Below, piece after piece: positions 42,682 to 53,552 of a DNA stretch of 64,000 nucleotides (position 1 is its first letter; each line of letters begins with the position of its first letter). The translations under genes were made by a program, and so were the position numbers. Source of the DNA: Niebla homalea (taxonomy: Eukaryota > Ascomycota > Lecanoromycetes > Lecanorales > Ramalinaceae); contig JAHGAU010000001.1 in assembly GCA_019925105.1 (NCBI GenBank), forward strand, positions 1,736,001-1,800,000. Direction: 5' to 3'. The notes under the pieces are model-generated. The model ran no database searches. It had not been told where the DNA came from and saw only the letters and a list, made by a program, of their open reading frames with translations.

Positions 42682-44067
42682 ATGGCCCCAATACCATCCA
42701 CCGCTACTAACACCTGGAATCCATACAAAGCTTTTCAAATCAACCCCGACCAATTGACCTGCGCTGGATATGCCCCCTCAAAGGGAAGGGAATGCCACAA
42801 CCAGGTGGGCCAGGAATGGCGCTCCAAAGCCAGAACAATCATGTGTTACATTATGACATTGAATCCCACCCACATTACCGCAAAGGATCTTGACGACCTG
42901 GCCTTGAACCTACTCTGTGTACGATACCACAGGCACAATACCTACGGCGAGAGGGACGAGTTGACGGCCAAGTGGCTCAGGAACCTGCAACTCTACCTCA
43001 AAACCAGCCAGAGGCAGAGCTCCGTGGTCAAGCATCCAACAGAGGAGCTGAAGAGCCAGCTGGTGGACGCCCAGATTGACCGCAGAGCCAAGGCGCGGTC
43101 CTTGGTCGAATCTCAGGAGGTCTCGGCTGCCCTGACCCTGACACTGGAGGACACCCAACGCAGGCTTGCCAACAAGGATAGCAGATGCGATGAGCTCCAA
43201 GGTCTGAACGCCAGCTTGCTCAGGGAGAAGAAGGAGAAGGAAGGCATTTGCGAGCTCTACCTGAGGGAGAAATGGGATCTCACGGACCAACTCAAGATGA
43301 AGGAGGAACAGCACAAGGAGCAAAAGGCCGCCGATCAAGCCGAGATTGAACGCCTCAACGACCTCCTCAAGGAACGAGACATCGAGCTAGCGGATGAACA
43401 ATCAGCCAACAAGACCCTAAAGGCCCGACTCAAGCACTTCAACAAGACATCCAACGAGAAGATCTCCAAGATCGCCGCGCTCACGCAACAGTGCAGCGAG
43501 CAGGAGCAAACGATCACGGGACTGCAGACCGAGCTCGCGAGCAAAGACGACGCCCTCACCGGCATGCGGACCGACCTCCAGAGCAAGGCCGACTCCCTCA
43601 AGCGGGCGGAGCGCACCTCCGACGACCAGGCCACCGAGATCGTGGGCCACGAGGAAAGCAACCGCAAGCTCCGCGCCAAGCTGTTCCTCCAAGCCTTCAC
43701 CCTCCGGAAGAAGCATCGGGAGCTGGAAGGCGCGAGGGCGGACGCCGAAGCCATCCTCGACCAGCACAAGATTCTGCAGCGGGCCAAGACTGAGGTGGAT
43801 GGGGAATATCGAGCGCTGGAGGTAAGAGGATCACCCACCCATTTATTCACCGTTTTCTCTGCAGAACCTTGGGGAGGGGCAGAAGGCTGACTTTTTTTTG
43901 TGGCAATGCAGAAGATGACGACGCCGCTGAAGCTGCGCAATGTCAGGAAGGGATTTGCCGGGGTTCTCTCGATCCACCCGATGAGGCTGCGGACTCACAG
44001 GATCTCCGGTGAAGGGGCATCGGGTCTGATGAACGAGTCCACTCTTGTGGGGGTCCCGGAGGGATGA
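42682..44067 (+). CDS. coiled-coil protein with N-terminal Cys motif
   Basis: Exons 42682-43821 and 43912-44067 give 431 residues. The N-terminal 90 residues read NPYKAFQINPDQLTCAGYAP, then SKGRECHNQV..., a compact Cys-containing motif that recurs in uncharacterised fungal proteins. From about residue 110 to 380 the chain is a continuous charged heptad-like coiled coil (ELKSQLVDAQ, RRLANKDSRCDELQ, DQLKMKEEQHKEQK, ELADEQSANKTLKARLKH, TGLQTELASKDDAL). The last exon adds 51 basic residues ending VGVPEG. The exon-2 acceptor is a tandem site (GCAGAAG), so one Lys may be optional. A structural or scaffold role is inferred from composition; no function is known. Its 3' end is convergent with CMR1, 193 bases apart. 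Confidence 0.72.
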
Positions 44068-44260
44068 CATGTATTTGGCGGTGCTACCTAAGCATGAGAT
44101 ACAGCAACCACTGCGCCTACGCTTGAACTGCGGAACGCCGACGACGACGCTGACACGGGCAAATATCCTGATTATACGAGACGAGACGAGTCCGGCCGGC
44201 CACCACTTACAGGCACATCACCACACCACTACAACAATAATATCCTCCCTCACAAGCCCA

Positions 44261-45969
44261 TCACATCCACAAACACAGCTTACCGCTCGCCGTCCCCGCA
44301 GCTACCCACTGCTCCGTCGGGTGGAACTGGGCAACCGCAGGTACAGCCGTAATCCCCTCGCCCCCGAGTTGGGCCAGCTGCTCGCCGCTGGCGCTGTAGA
44401 TATCGACGAACCGGTTCATGTTGCCGATGCAGAATCTGTGAATATCATTGGGGGGTTGGCGTTGCCATTGGGCTCGGAGTCTGTACGATGATAATTATTA
44501 GTCGTTTCATGAGTGGGGGGGGGTGGATAGACTTGGAGGCGAGTGAGGACGCGATGAGAGATGGAAACATACATGGTCACCCATCTACCAGTCTGATTAT
44601 TGTGCCTCACGATCGAATTCGGCTCCATGCCCTCATCCCCAATCTTCTGCCCGGGCTTGAAGCTGCCAATCCCATCTAGCGTGTGGATCTTGATCGTGTC
44701 ATCGTAACTCGCCGTCGCCACCTGTCCTGCCGAGTTGAATGCCGCGTGGCTGACGCTCAACCTGCTCTCATGCTCGCCTATCAAGGCCGGGACCTGGTTG
44801 CCCGACTTGCCGCTCATTTTCCGCAGATCCCAGACGCGCAGGTATCGGTCCAGGGAGGCGGTGGCTATAAAATGTGGCTGACCCGGGTGCAGCGAGAAGC
44901 CTCCGATCTTTTTCTCCGAGAGCTCGTACACGTCCGTTGTTTGTGGCTTGGCTCGTGTGTCCACCCTGCCGACGGCTCCGTCGAGGCGGGAGAAGTAGAG
45001 GAGGTGCGGGTTGAAGGGGTCCATCTCGACGCCCGAGAGTGGTTCGTCCAGTGATGCATCTTCGGGGCCGTATATTTCCACCGAGGTGGATTTGGTGAGG
45101 TCGAGGAGGCGGAGGGAGGAGTCGTAGGATGCCGTGTAGAGATGTGAGGGGTTGTTGGCTGAGCATTGGAAGGCGGAGATGGTGCGGGTGTGGGTTTTGA
45201 AGGTCGTGATGGCAGGTTTGGCGTCTTCCTCCTCTTCGTCTTCATCGTCATCCTTGTCCGCGGTATCCTCTTGCTTGATGCCATTGCCGTTGGTCTCGGA
45301 TTTGACTTTGGGTGAGTCTTTCTGGGATGCGTCGAACAGACCTAGATTGCCCATCTTGTCACCGGCGAAGACGAGTGGCTTGTCGCTGGTTGGATGAAAG
45401 CCCAGAGAGTAGATTCTCTCCTCGGTGATCTTGATGTTGTTCGGAGTGAAGCCATCGTAAAGCTCTAGACCGCTCATCTGCTCCCTCAGGGAGCGCAGTT
45501 CTTTGTCCGACGTTTCTCTGACCTCTGTTTCCCCGAATGTGCGCTCGTAGGGATTGGCACCTCTCTTCATGATGTCGACGAACGGGTTACGGTCCTGATC
45601 CCACCCGTCGCCTCGCACGACCACATCTCCTAGGTTCAAATCATCCGTTTTTCGCTGCCGCTTGACCCGGGCCGCTTCTTGCACGGCAACATATTCGTCT
45701 TCGGCTTTCCTCTTGGCGACCTCGCTATCTGCTACAATTCCTTGCAGGCGTGATGATGTCCGCCGCGGGCCAAAATCCTCGACTTTCTTAGGGGTTGACT
45801 TCTTCTTTGAGGCATTGCTTTTCGGCGCAGGCTTTGCCACTGGCTTTGGACCCAGCCCGGCTGCTCGAGCATCGAGTGCGAGATCTTTGAGCAACTTGTT
45901 GCGCTGCGCAATGTTCTCTTGCCGCTGTCTCTCATACTCATCCATTTCTGGCTCTGCTTTCTGTCGCAT
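44261..45969 (-). CDS. CMR1: WD40 DNA-damage-binding protein Cmr1
   Basis: Exons 45969-44573 and 44480-44261, joined over a 92-base intron in phase 2, give 538 residues. N-terminus [20 protein letters not shown], a Lys-rich segment ([20 protein letters not shown]), then WD repeats: [87 protein letters not shown]. The last exon supplies [29 protein letters not shown] and the terminal SGKLCLWM, exactly the family's end. Cmr1 (YDL156W; WDR76 group) binds chromatin and UV-damaged DNA and collects in the intranuclear quality-control compartment under stress. An acidic run ([10 protein letters not shown]) sits between blades. It diverges from the Mtf2-like gene over 285 bases. Confidence 0.94.
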
Positions 45970-46254
45970 GATGTTTTGTGAGGGTTAAGATAGGATAGAG
46001 CGACGATGTATAAAGCTTTAGGAGGGTCAATTGATTGGAGCACAGTAGCCAATGAGTGGAGCTGATGAAGTGCAAGCAATGTGAATGAATAGTCGATTTC
46101 AACTCGTTCCCGCCCAAGAACGCGATCAATTCGTCGCCACCTTACAGCGCGTTAATTGGCGCTAGTCCATCTTGAGCTGGTACCTCGGTAGCGAAGCCTA
46201 TCATTTAAAGAATTTACTTACACATCATTGTCGACCAAAGTGAGCCAGGTCGGT

Positions 46255-47880
46255 ATGTCATGCCAGGTCGCGAGTCGTGTCGCGAGTCGTGTCGCGCGGC
46301 TGGCCCAGGCAGAAAGCATCGGCTTCTGCCTGCCCTTCTTGTATTGCACTCGGACGATCTTATCGCCTGTGAGAGCTCATGCGATCAACTCGAAACCTCG
46401 AGGCAAAGGAGGCTCATCTCAACGGCCTTACTCAACTATTCAACCGAAGCGCTCTCCCCAGACGACGGATAGATTCGAAGAGGACAATTTCCTGAGAGAA
46501 AACCCTGAGTCTAGCGGTATAGAGAGTCAAGAGGAAGCTCCCAAACCTCGACGGTCGACTCTCACACTTACAGAGAAGGCTGCCTTTGACGCCATCTGGA
46601 CAGAAATTGATGAGAGAGAGCAAGAAAGTATACACCATGAGGAGGCGGAAGCAGACCATCCTTGGGAAAGCCTCAATGAAATTTTCGAACATGCCATCTT
46701 GCAGCTTGAGGACCGCGAGCGTGGTGAGGCTGAACGCGCTGCAAAAGACCGTTCATATTTTCAGGAAAAGAACGCCAGGCCAGTCTTGGAAGCTCTTCGG
46801 AACATCCCTGACATACGTTCAATCGAGCCTTCTCCGCCAGATGAGGGGAACCGGGATGTGTCAGGTACACGAGTACTTGCAGCCTGCAATGAGCATCGTG
46901 ACCTGGTCACAAAGATGTTGAAATCCGCACCTAGCGACCTGGAGATTTGGAATGTCCTTGAATCCGAGGTCTTCAGCTTGGTCGAGCAGCTCCAACAGCA
47001 GCTTGCGGACCAAGCGAAAGCCGACAAGAAGCTAACGAAAGCGCGTAAGAAGAGGGAAACATCAAAAGGAGATAGTGAGGCAGCAGTGATCAGAAAGGAA
47101 CCGCAGAAACTCGAAACAGTGGCATCCCAAAAGGCCTTCTTGCCGCTATTCAATGAAACAAGAGCGCTCCCGACAAACGCAATGCTCACCAATCTGCAGG
47201 CAAACTATGCATATTACAACATTCTAGCCCTTCGACTTTGGCGCCAACGTCATCCTACGAGCACATATGCCCTTCAACTCCTGCCCCGAATCAAAAGTCT
47301 AGGGCCAATCAGCTATGTTCTTGGAGCTTCGACCTCTTTGTACAATGAAATTCTATTTGTGAAATGGACACATTTCAATGATCTGCATGGCATTGCCGAT
47401 TTGCTCAATGAGATGGGCAATCAAGGTGTTGAGCCCAACGCGCTCACCCTAAGTTCTCTACGCTTCATCTCACGAACACGAAATACAGACCTGACTGGCC
47501 AAAGAGGCAAGGTTCTTCAATCTTGGTGGAATATGCGGGCCGTGAAGGATGGATGGGAGCGTGTCAAGAGCGTTGCCCTTCAGGTGCAAGCTAATGTGCT
47601 CAAACGAGAGCGGGACGAGGTGGAAGAGCAGTCGGAAGGTGAGACCGAGGACGAGCAGGCGTGGAGGACAGATATGCAAAATGCGTTGGATAAGGAAGAG
47701 GACGAGAGCAGAGGAACACATGAGAAGACGTCACCTTTCCGGGTTTCGAGGGTGTCATGGACGGCCGACAAACCATGGGTCAGAAAAAAGCAGATCAGGA
47801 AAGTTGGTTCTGATTCTGACAGGAGTTTCTTTGAAGTGCGACGAAATAGGTCGGATGGATGGGCGAAATCCACAATGTGA
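46255..47880 (+). CDS. Mtf2-like mitochondrial protein (Mtf2 C-terminal domain)
   Basis: A single exon of 541 residues from the ATG at 46255. The N-terminus MSCQVASRVASRVARLAQAE is a basic amphipathic mitochondrial presequence with a duplicated VASR unit. The middle is charged and helical. The C-terminal region carries the fungal Mtf2 signature: AYYNILALRLWRQRHPTSTY, LLPRIKSLGPISYVLGASTS, LYNEILFVKWTHFNDLHGIA, DLLNEMGNQGVEPNALTLSS, and VLQSWWNMRAVKDGWERV. Yeast Mtf2/Nam1 is a matrix protein coupling mitochondrial transcription to RNA processing and translation. It shares a promoter region with CMR1 and ends 13 bases from the convergent COQ9 stop. Confidence 0.85.
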   Translation: MSCQVASRVASRVARLAQAESIGFCLPFLYCTRTILSPVRAHAINSKPRGKGGSSQRPYSTIQPKRSPQTTDRFEEDNFLRENPESSGIESQEEAPKPRRSTLTLTEKAAFDAIWTEIDEREQESIHHEEAEADHPWESLNEIFEHAILQLEDRERGEAERAAKDRSYFQEKNARPVLEALRNIPDIRSIEPSPPDEGNRDVSGTRVLAACNEHRDLVTKMLKSAPSDLEIWNVLESEVFSLVEQLQQQLADQAKADKKLTKARKKRETSKGDSEAAVIRKEPQKLETVASQKAFLPLFNETRALPTNAMLTNLQANYAYYNILALRLWRQRHPTSTYALQLLPRIKSLGPISYVLGASTSLYNEILFVKWTHFNDLHGIADLLNEMGNQGVEPNALTLSSLRFISRTRNTDLTGQRGKVLQSWWNMRAVKDGWERVKSVALQVQANVLKRERDEVEEQSEGETEDEQAWRTDMQNALDKEEDESRGTHEKTSPFRVSRVSWTADKPWVRKKQIRKVGSDSDRSFFEVRRNRSDGWAKSTM

Positions 47881-47893
47881 TGACAGAACACAG

Positions 47894-48649
47894 TCATATC
47901 CAAACGCCTTTGCTCCTCAAGCCATCTATCAAGCCTCCTGCCTGCATTGCTACCCATTTGCCAACCATGCTGCTAGAATCCCGCAACTTCTCCCCCTCTT
48001 GGAGCCTCCTGTCGAGGAAGTCTTCTGTGTCCGAGAACCCCTTGCTTCTATCCTGCGTCATGAACAACTCTGCACTTGCATAAATTCCCGCCAACGCCAT
48101 GCGATCGGTATACCATGCCGCCGTGACAGTGTCACTGCCAGCAAGATAAAGAATTTCGTCGGCGAGACGCGCAAGTTCTCGTACGCCTGCAGGGATATTG
48201 GAAGGCATCGAGAGCAACGCCAAGGCATCCTGCCATTGAGGCATATAAGGTGCGGTACCTTTGAGCCGCTGCAGCGCTATAGATCGGATATTGTCCGAAA
48301 GGTTAAGCTGCGGTGAGGGGGTTGGGCGAGAAAAGTAGTTGGAGAGATGGAGACGTTGAGTTACTAGGTGGTAATTGACCAAAGCAAAAGCACCACTGGG
48401 AAATAGATTGGTGGAAATGGGTAGATAGCCAGCGTCCTGGGCGCCCAGACTCAGGGAATCGGCCGTGAAGCTCGACTTGGGGACATGTTTGAGAGCGGCC
48501 GACAGGATGGCATTTTCGGTGGGAGAGTATGGCGAAGAGGATACATGCTCGTAGGAATGGTAGTAGCGGACTGAGGGAGTACTCAGGGAGAGTGGATGAG
48601 TACCTTGTCGCACGCAGGCCAAGGCAGAGGAAGCGAATGCTCTCGCCAT
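47894..48649 (-). CDS. COQ9: ubiquinone biosynthesis protein Coq9
   Basis: A single exon; from the ATG at 48649 it gives 251 residues, the usual length. Two upstream in-frame ATGs (48754 and 48829) would add poorly conserved sequence, while MARAFASSALACVRQGTHPL is a good mitochondrial presequence. Family landmarks are RYYHSYEH, TENAILSAALKHVPKSSFTA, LSLGAQDAGYLPISTNLFP, LVNYHLVTQRLHL, RLKGTAPYMPQWQDALALLS and LARLADEILYLAGSDTVTAA, the conserved helical pair that binds lipid. Coq9 is a matrix-side lipid-binding subunit of the CoQ synthome needed for Coq7. The gene is convergent with the Mtf2-like gene. Confidence 0.92.
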   Translation of the reverse strand: MARAFASSALACVRQGTHPLSLSTPSVRYYHSYEHVSSSPYSPTENAILSAALKHVPKSSFTADSLSLGAQDAGYLPISTNLFPSGAFALVNYHLVTQRLHLSNYFSRPTPSPQLNLSDNIRSIALQRLKGTAPYMPQWQDALALLSMPSNIPAGVRELARLADEILYLAGSDTVTAAWYTDRMALAGIYASAELFMTQDRSKGFSDTEDFLDRRLQEGEKLRDSSSMVGKWVAMQAGGLIDGLRSKGVWI

Positions 48650-50630
48650 AGGCGAAGTATGCAAGCCTGAGGATAAACACTTGACAAAGGCATGTGTAGC
48701 ATTTGGAGGCCTGGACGTTGAAGGCGTCTGGAAACACCGGTCCGGGAACACCATTTTACCGCGCGTAAAATTCCATACAACCCCCACAGACTTTTGGATT
48801 TCTAAATTCCCTGCCTGCCTCCTATCCATGATAGGTAAAGCATGTCTGCAGTCTGCAGTCTGCACAACAGTTGTGCGGAGATTCTACCGATCATGATCCC
48901 ACTAGCCCTCTCAGTCTCTCACATCCCGCGGGTTTGACTGATGCTGTGTACTTGTGTTCGACGAATGCTGTAATGCCTTTTTTCCAGCCTTTTAGCCTCT
49001 ACTCGCTGTGAGGCTTGTGCCGTCCTCGCTCGATCATTGGTTATAACCTAAATCGACGGCTTCCTCAGATGCCACAAGGGTGTCGGCTCATCTCGTACAA
49101 GTTACAACTCCGTATACCGTACGAGCATCATCATCTTTGCAACGTGCAGGTCCCTTCGGCATAGTCCCCCGCGAAAGTGACGTTTCCGCGAGTCCTAGTA
49201 TCATACTTCGTTTCTAGTGGGATTTGTCAGACCCAACTCGTCTTGTGGCGGACTTGGTGCGGAACCTGCACGTTGCTTACTTACGCATTTTCCCTGTCCT
49301 TGGAACCCTATGAAGGACATACTTGCCATTATACCGTATCGCGTTCAGACGTCCAGTGCCAGAGCTGTCTCTAGGAGCTACGCGGAAGATACTCACGTCT
49401 GACTAGTCAAATTAGAGGTGCGAGCCGTGAGGGTGTGCCTCAGTGGCTAACTAGCTATCTATTCGTATCCTTGATTCTTGCTCGCATATTCGGCCGATGG
49501 ATCTTATCGAGATGCTCGCAAAATCAGCTGCAACTTGCAAGCCACGCACGAAAGCTAGTGCAAGAGCGCATTAGCTGTCTTCAATCCGAGAATCCGCTGC
49601 ATTTCCAAAAAGCCACTAGGTATCGAGCGAACCCGTCTCAGAGCCTCAATTTTGGAAAGCACGCATAAATGAGGGGTTCCACAGCAAGAGAGAAGGCAAT
49701 ACTGTTCGATCTAGACTTGAATGCTTTGCCGCAGATCTACTTGAATAACAAGGCCAGCTTGTAAGTAGAGACGGATCAACAGTGCGTAAATGCCTGGTGG
49801 GTGCCAAGCCCAGTGTTCTGGTGCCACTGGTGGTCCAAAAGGTCATCAGAGGAGGCCAGAACAAAGTTTAAATTACCGTAAGGCTGACGCTAGTGGTGAC
49901 CTGTTTTTTCCTCTGAGCCGCTAACAATCAACATGTCCCTCTGTAACTCTTCTGCTCTTGCTTCATGCCAGTGCGACAATCAAGCTCGACCACAGGCACC
50001 GTATCCGGATCGCTGTCATTGCCTAGCTGTGCTGGTAGTACGCACTTTCTCTCGTCCACAACTCCACATACCCCTCGTCTTTCGTGTGTCCGTGCTCACA
50101 AGTCTGGATTCTAGTCTTGTTGAATTACGTGGGGCCTGGTGGTCTCAGCTGTCAGATCTCATCAAACCGCTCCAGCCTCTCACAGTCCAGAGGTCCGTCA
50201 ATTCCCTCGTGGCAATCACGGCTTTGACAGGCATCCTCTCACTTGTGTGAAGCTCCTTTCCGGGGCTGATCAGCCGTGTTTTCATCCTGCACGGAAGATC
50301 TCTCTGACAAGGCAAAAACTAGGCAACTCGTGGAAGCCCCACGCTCCACAACCCTTCCTTCGCCAAACGTCACCACTAGAACGTGGAGATAAAGGACGAC
50401 AAACCCTGCTGAATCACATTTGACTGGTCGGCTTTTGCTTGGCTCGTTTCCGGCCTTCAGACCACCCGCGCTGCTGCACGCACTCACCTTTCTGGCCAAC
50501 CCCTTCTGCACCAGCCAGAATTCGCGTCACCTGCGGTTTATACGCCCCTCAAGCGTGATCTTCGGCCTTCTTCACCGCTCTGCAGAACGACGATTGATCC
50601 ACGTAGTCAAGATAAACGACAGCATTAGCC
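48650..50630. other. 2 kb spacer, COQ9 / RRM gene
   Basis: Divergent upstream regions. The side near 50631 is pyrimidine-rich and probably contains the leader of the RRM gene. Open frames (49933-50250, 50139-50423 plus) lack support. No tRNA, repeat or transposon sequence seen. Confidence 0.5.
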
Positions 50631-53103
50631 ATGGGTTCGTCACACCCTCTACCCCCATCCATGCACTAAAAACAACTTCTGCGACGAATTCCCCGTTGTC
50701 GGCCTGAAGTATGACTGAGACCGACTCTCCCGCACCTGCTGAGTTTGAGACGCACATCAATTTGGTCCTTGCGCCAATTGAAATGCTCGCTTGACTATTT
50801 CTTAAGAATACGCTTATATTCTTACCGCAGATTCAGCAGACGTCTATCGCCCTCACGCTGTAAGTTTCCCGTTTTTCTCGTCATCTCGAAGCTGTTTCAC
50901 ACAGGAATCCTTTGCCTCATCAATTGTCTTCGGAGGTTCCTGTCTCTGGAAGGAGGCCACATTGCTTGATCCCACTAAACAAATTGCCATGTTTTACATG
51001 CAAATCATTCGCTCCTGCCTCCATGCAGGGCACCAAAAATTTGCCCTTCCATGACACACCGCTTCAGCCTTTCGTAAAAATTTCTTGCTTCTCCCACGGC
51101 CAAACGTCCCCCATCCTTTATTACAACTCACTGACTGAACGGTCAACAGCGTGATCGATCCAGGTCACCACGCCGCCGATCTCGAAGCCCACGCCGCCGT
51201 CGTTCATACTCCCCACGTAGCCGTTCTCGAAGTCGGGACGACTATAGACGTAGCGATCGCCGGTCTAGATCGCCTATGCCTGGTGGACCCGGGGGTTACT
51301 CAGGTTCGAGCTACAGTCGGGGTGGAGGAGCGCCCGCCCCTCGTTCGTTTGAAGAACGAGCCCAGGCCAAGGAGCAGATGATGGCCTCAGTACGAGAATC
51401 ATCCCAACAGGATCGCCGTGTCTACGTCGGGAACCTTTCTTACGATGTAAAATGGCACCACCTGAAAGATTTCATGAGACAAGGTACGGAACATTTGGTT
51501 GTCAGCCCTTGCATAGTAGGACAAGTCTGACCAGGCTTAGCGGGGGAGGTTCTTTTTGCCGATGTGCTGTTGCTTCCGAATGGAATGTCGAAGGTGGGCG
51601 CCTACATATGATGGCTGGATCTCCCGGTTTTTGTTTTTGGTTGAAGGATGTTGGATTGACGGATTGGGAATTCGCCCTGCGGGTATTGTAGGGATGCGGG
51701 TAAGCCCCATTCACTGTTGCAGAAATACGCAGATGCTGAACATCCCAGGATTGTGGAGTACGCAACGAGAGAACAAGCCCAACAAGCCGTCAGCACGCTC
51801 AGCAACCAGAATCTAATGGGCAGACTCGTTTACGTTCGAGAGGTACGTTTCATGCTCATGAGAAAGACACAAACACACCATAATATCTTTTGTGCCGAGC
51901 TCGTATTCAACATCTACTGACGTCAAGCACCACATCAGGACCGCGAGTCCGAACCTCGATTTACCGGCCCACCATCTCGTGGAGGTTATGAACCTGGCCC
52001 CCCACGCGGAGGCTACGGTGGTGGCAACTTTGGCGGTGGTGCTGGTGGATATGGTGGTCCTCCATCCGGCGGTGGACGTCAAATCTTTGTCAACAATGTT
52101 CGTCAACTTCGGGCTCCCCCCCATACACCTCCAACCATGAGCACGACGGTAGCTGACGCAGGGGCTCTAGCTTCCATATAACGTGGGCTGGCAAGACCTG
52201 AAGGATTTGTTCAGGCAAGCTGGTGAGTGAACCGATCCAGAAGTCCTACCCATTTACACATATGATGCTGGTATGTTGATGAAGCTCGCTCTAGCTCAAC
52301 AAGGCGCGGTCATTCGCGCGGATGTGCACCAGGGCCCTGACGGTCGACCCAAAGGCTCGGGCATTGTTGCATATGAAACACCCCAAGACGCACGTAATGC
52401 CATTACCCAGTTCAACGGGTATGATTGGCAAGGTCGCATGCTCGAAGTCCGCGAGGACCGCTTTGCCGGACCACCTGGAGGCGGTATGGGTCGCGGCGGC
52501 TTTGGCGGCGGCTTTAGAGGCGGTTTCGGTGGTCGAGGCGGGTTCGGTAGGGGAGGGTTTGGAGGCGGCCGTGGAGGCTACTCAGGGGGCGGCGGATATG
52601 GTGGACCTCCTGGTGGCGGTTTCGAAGGCGGTGCTCCTACTCCTGCAGCGCCGAATGCATTCACGGACTTTGCCACGTCCGGCGGAGAGCGGAATGAGTT
52701 GATATTCGTTCGCAATGTATGTGCTGAAGCCTTTGTCTTCGAACCTTTGCTGACGGTTCTAGCTTCCGTGGTCCACCAGTAATGAAGATCTGGTCGAGCT
52801 TTTCCAAACAATTGGAAAGGTCGAGCGCGCTGAAATACAGTATGAACCGAACGGACGCTCCAAGGGGACCGGTGTAGTCCAGTTCGATACCACTGACAAT
52901 GCTGAAACTGCCATCTGTACGTGTTTGTGCTATCTCGACTCACGCGTCAGTGCTGACTCACGAATCCAGCCAAGTTCACGGGATACCAGTACGGAGGACG
53001 TCCTCTCGGTCTTACCTATGTCAAATATCTCAGCGCCGACGGAGCGGATACAATGGAAGGTCAAGAAGATGGAGGAGGTCTGACGCAGGATCAAATCATG
53101 TGA
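50631..53103 (+). CDS. SR/RGG protein with three RRMs, Gbp2/Hrb1-like
   Basis: Eleven exons: 50631-50634, 50831-50859, 51150-51483, 51541-51593, 51692-51699, 51749-51842, 51939-52097, 52171-52222, 52295-52716, 52763-52916, 52970-53103; 480 residues, all phases closed. The first coding exon is only ATGG, joined to give MDSADVYRPHARDRSRSPRR. An RS-rich head precedes RRM1 (VYVGNL at 102; RNP1 KGCGIVEY, created by an 8-base exon), an RGG/GGY linker, RRM2 (QIFVNNLPYNV; KGSGIVAYE), a long Gly-rich RGG segment, and RRM3 (ELIFVRNLPWSTS; KGTGVVQF). Yeast Gbp2/Hrb1 have this plan and escort mRNA from transcription through nuclear export. Two donors read GTTCGT. Introns 1 and 2 (196 and 290 bases) are long for this genome. 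The start exon is inferred; everything from 51150 is firm. Confidence 0.85.
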
Positions 53104-53552
53104 ACTCGACACCGCAAAGCCCTCGTCGCCAATAGCCATTCATGCCCTGCTCTCCTTCGTGAGAGCCTTCGATTTTCAGAAATATCCAGCCAATGTGCGA
53201 GGGCTCGGAGGGCCGAAGGTCTCATCACATGAAGACCAAGAAAAGCTATGGATGGCGCGCGGCTAGACTGTACTTGTAGTAATTTTGACATGCTATCTTG
53301 CTTAACTGCTAGTTTTTAATCATGTCGCTGTGCGGCTTCCGCACGTACTTGCGTGCCACCAGACCCTCCTAAGAAGCAACAGCGAGTCCGTATCCTAATG
53401 TGATCACCAACGCATCGTTCAACAACATCGCAATGGACTCAAAGATTGTGACTTGAACCCACATAGGTGCCAAATCCAAGTATGAAGTTATACGTACGAG
53501 TGAGAATCTAGATCTGGTCACGTGCAGCGCGTATCTAGCGCGTTTGGCATGC
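53104..53552. other. spacer before RAD54
   Basis: Holds the 3' flank of the RRM gene and the RAD54 promoter. Two AGCGCGT heptamers at 53526-53532 and 53537-53543 resemble the MCB/MBF core found before DNA-repair genes, and CACGTG lies at 53519-53524. No gene supported. Confidence 0.45.

Noticed and set aside
42344..42757. 137-codon plus frame overlapping the start of the coiled-coil gene
   Set aside because: It overlaps a well-supported coding start in another frame and has no domain.
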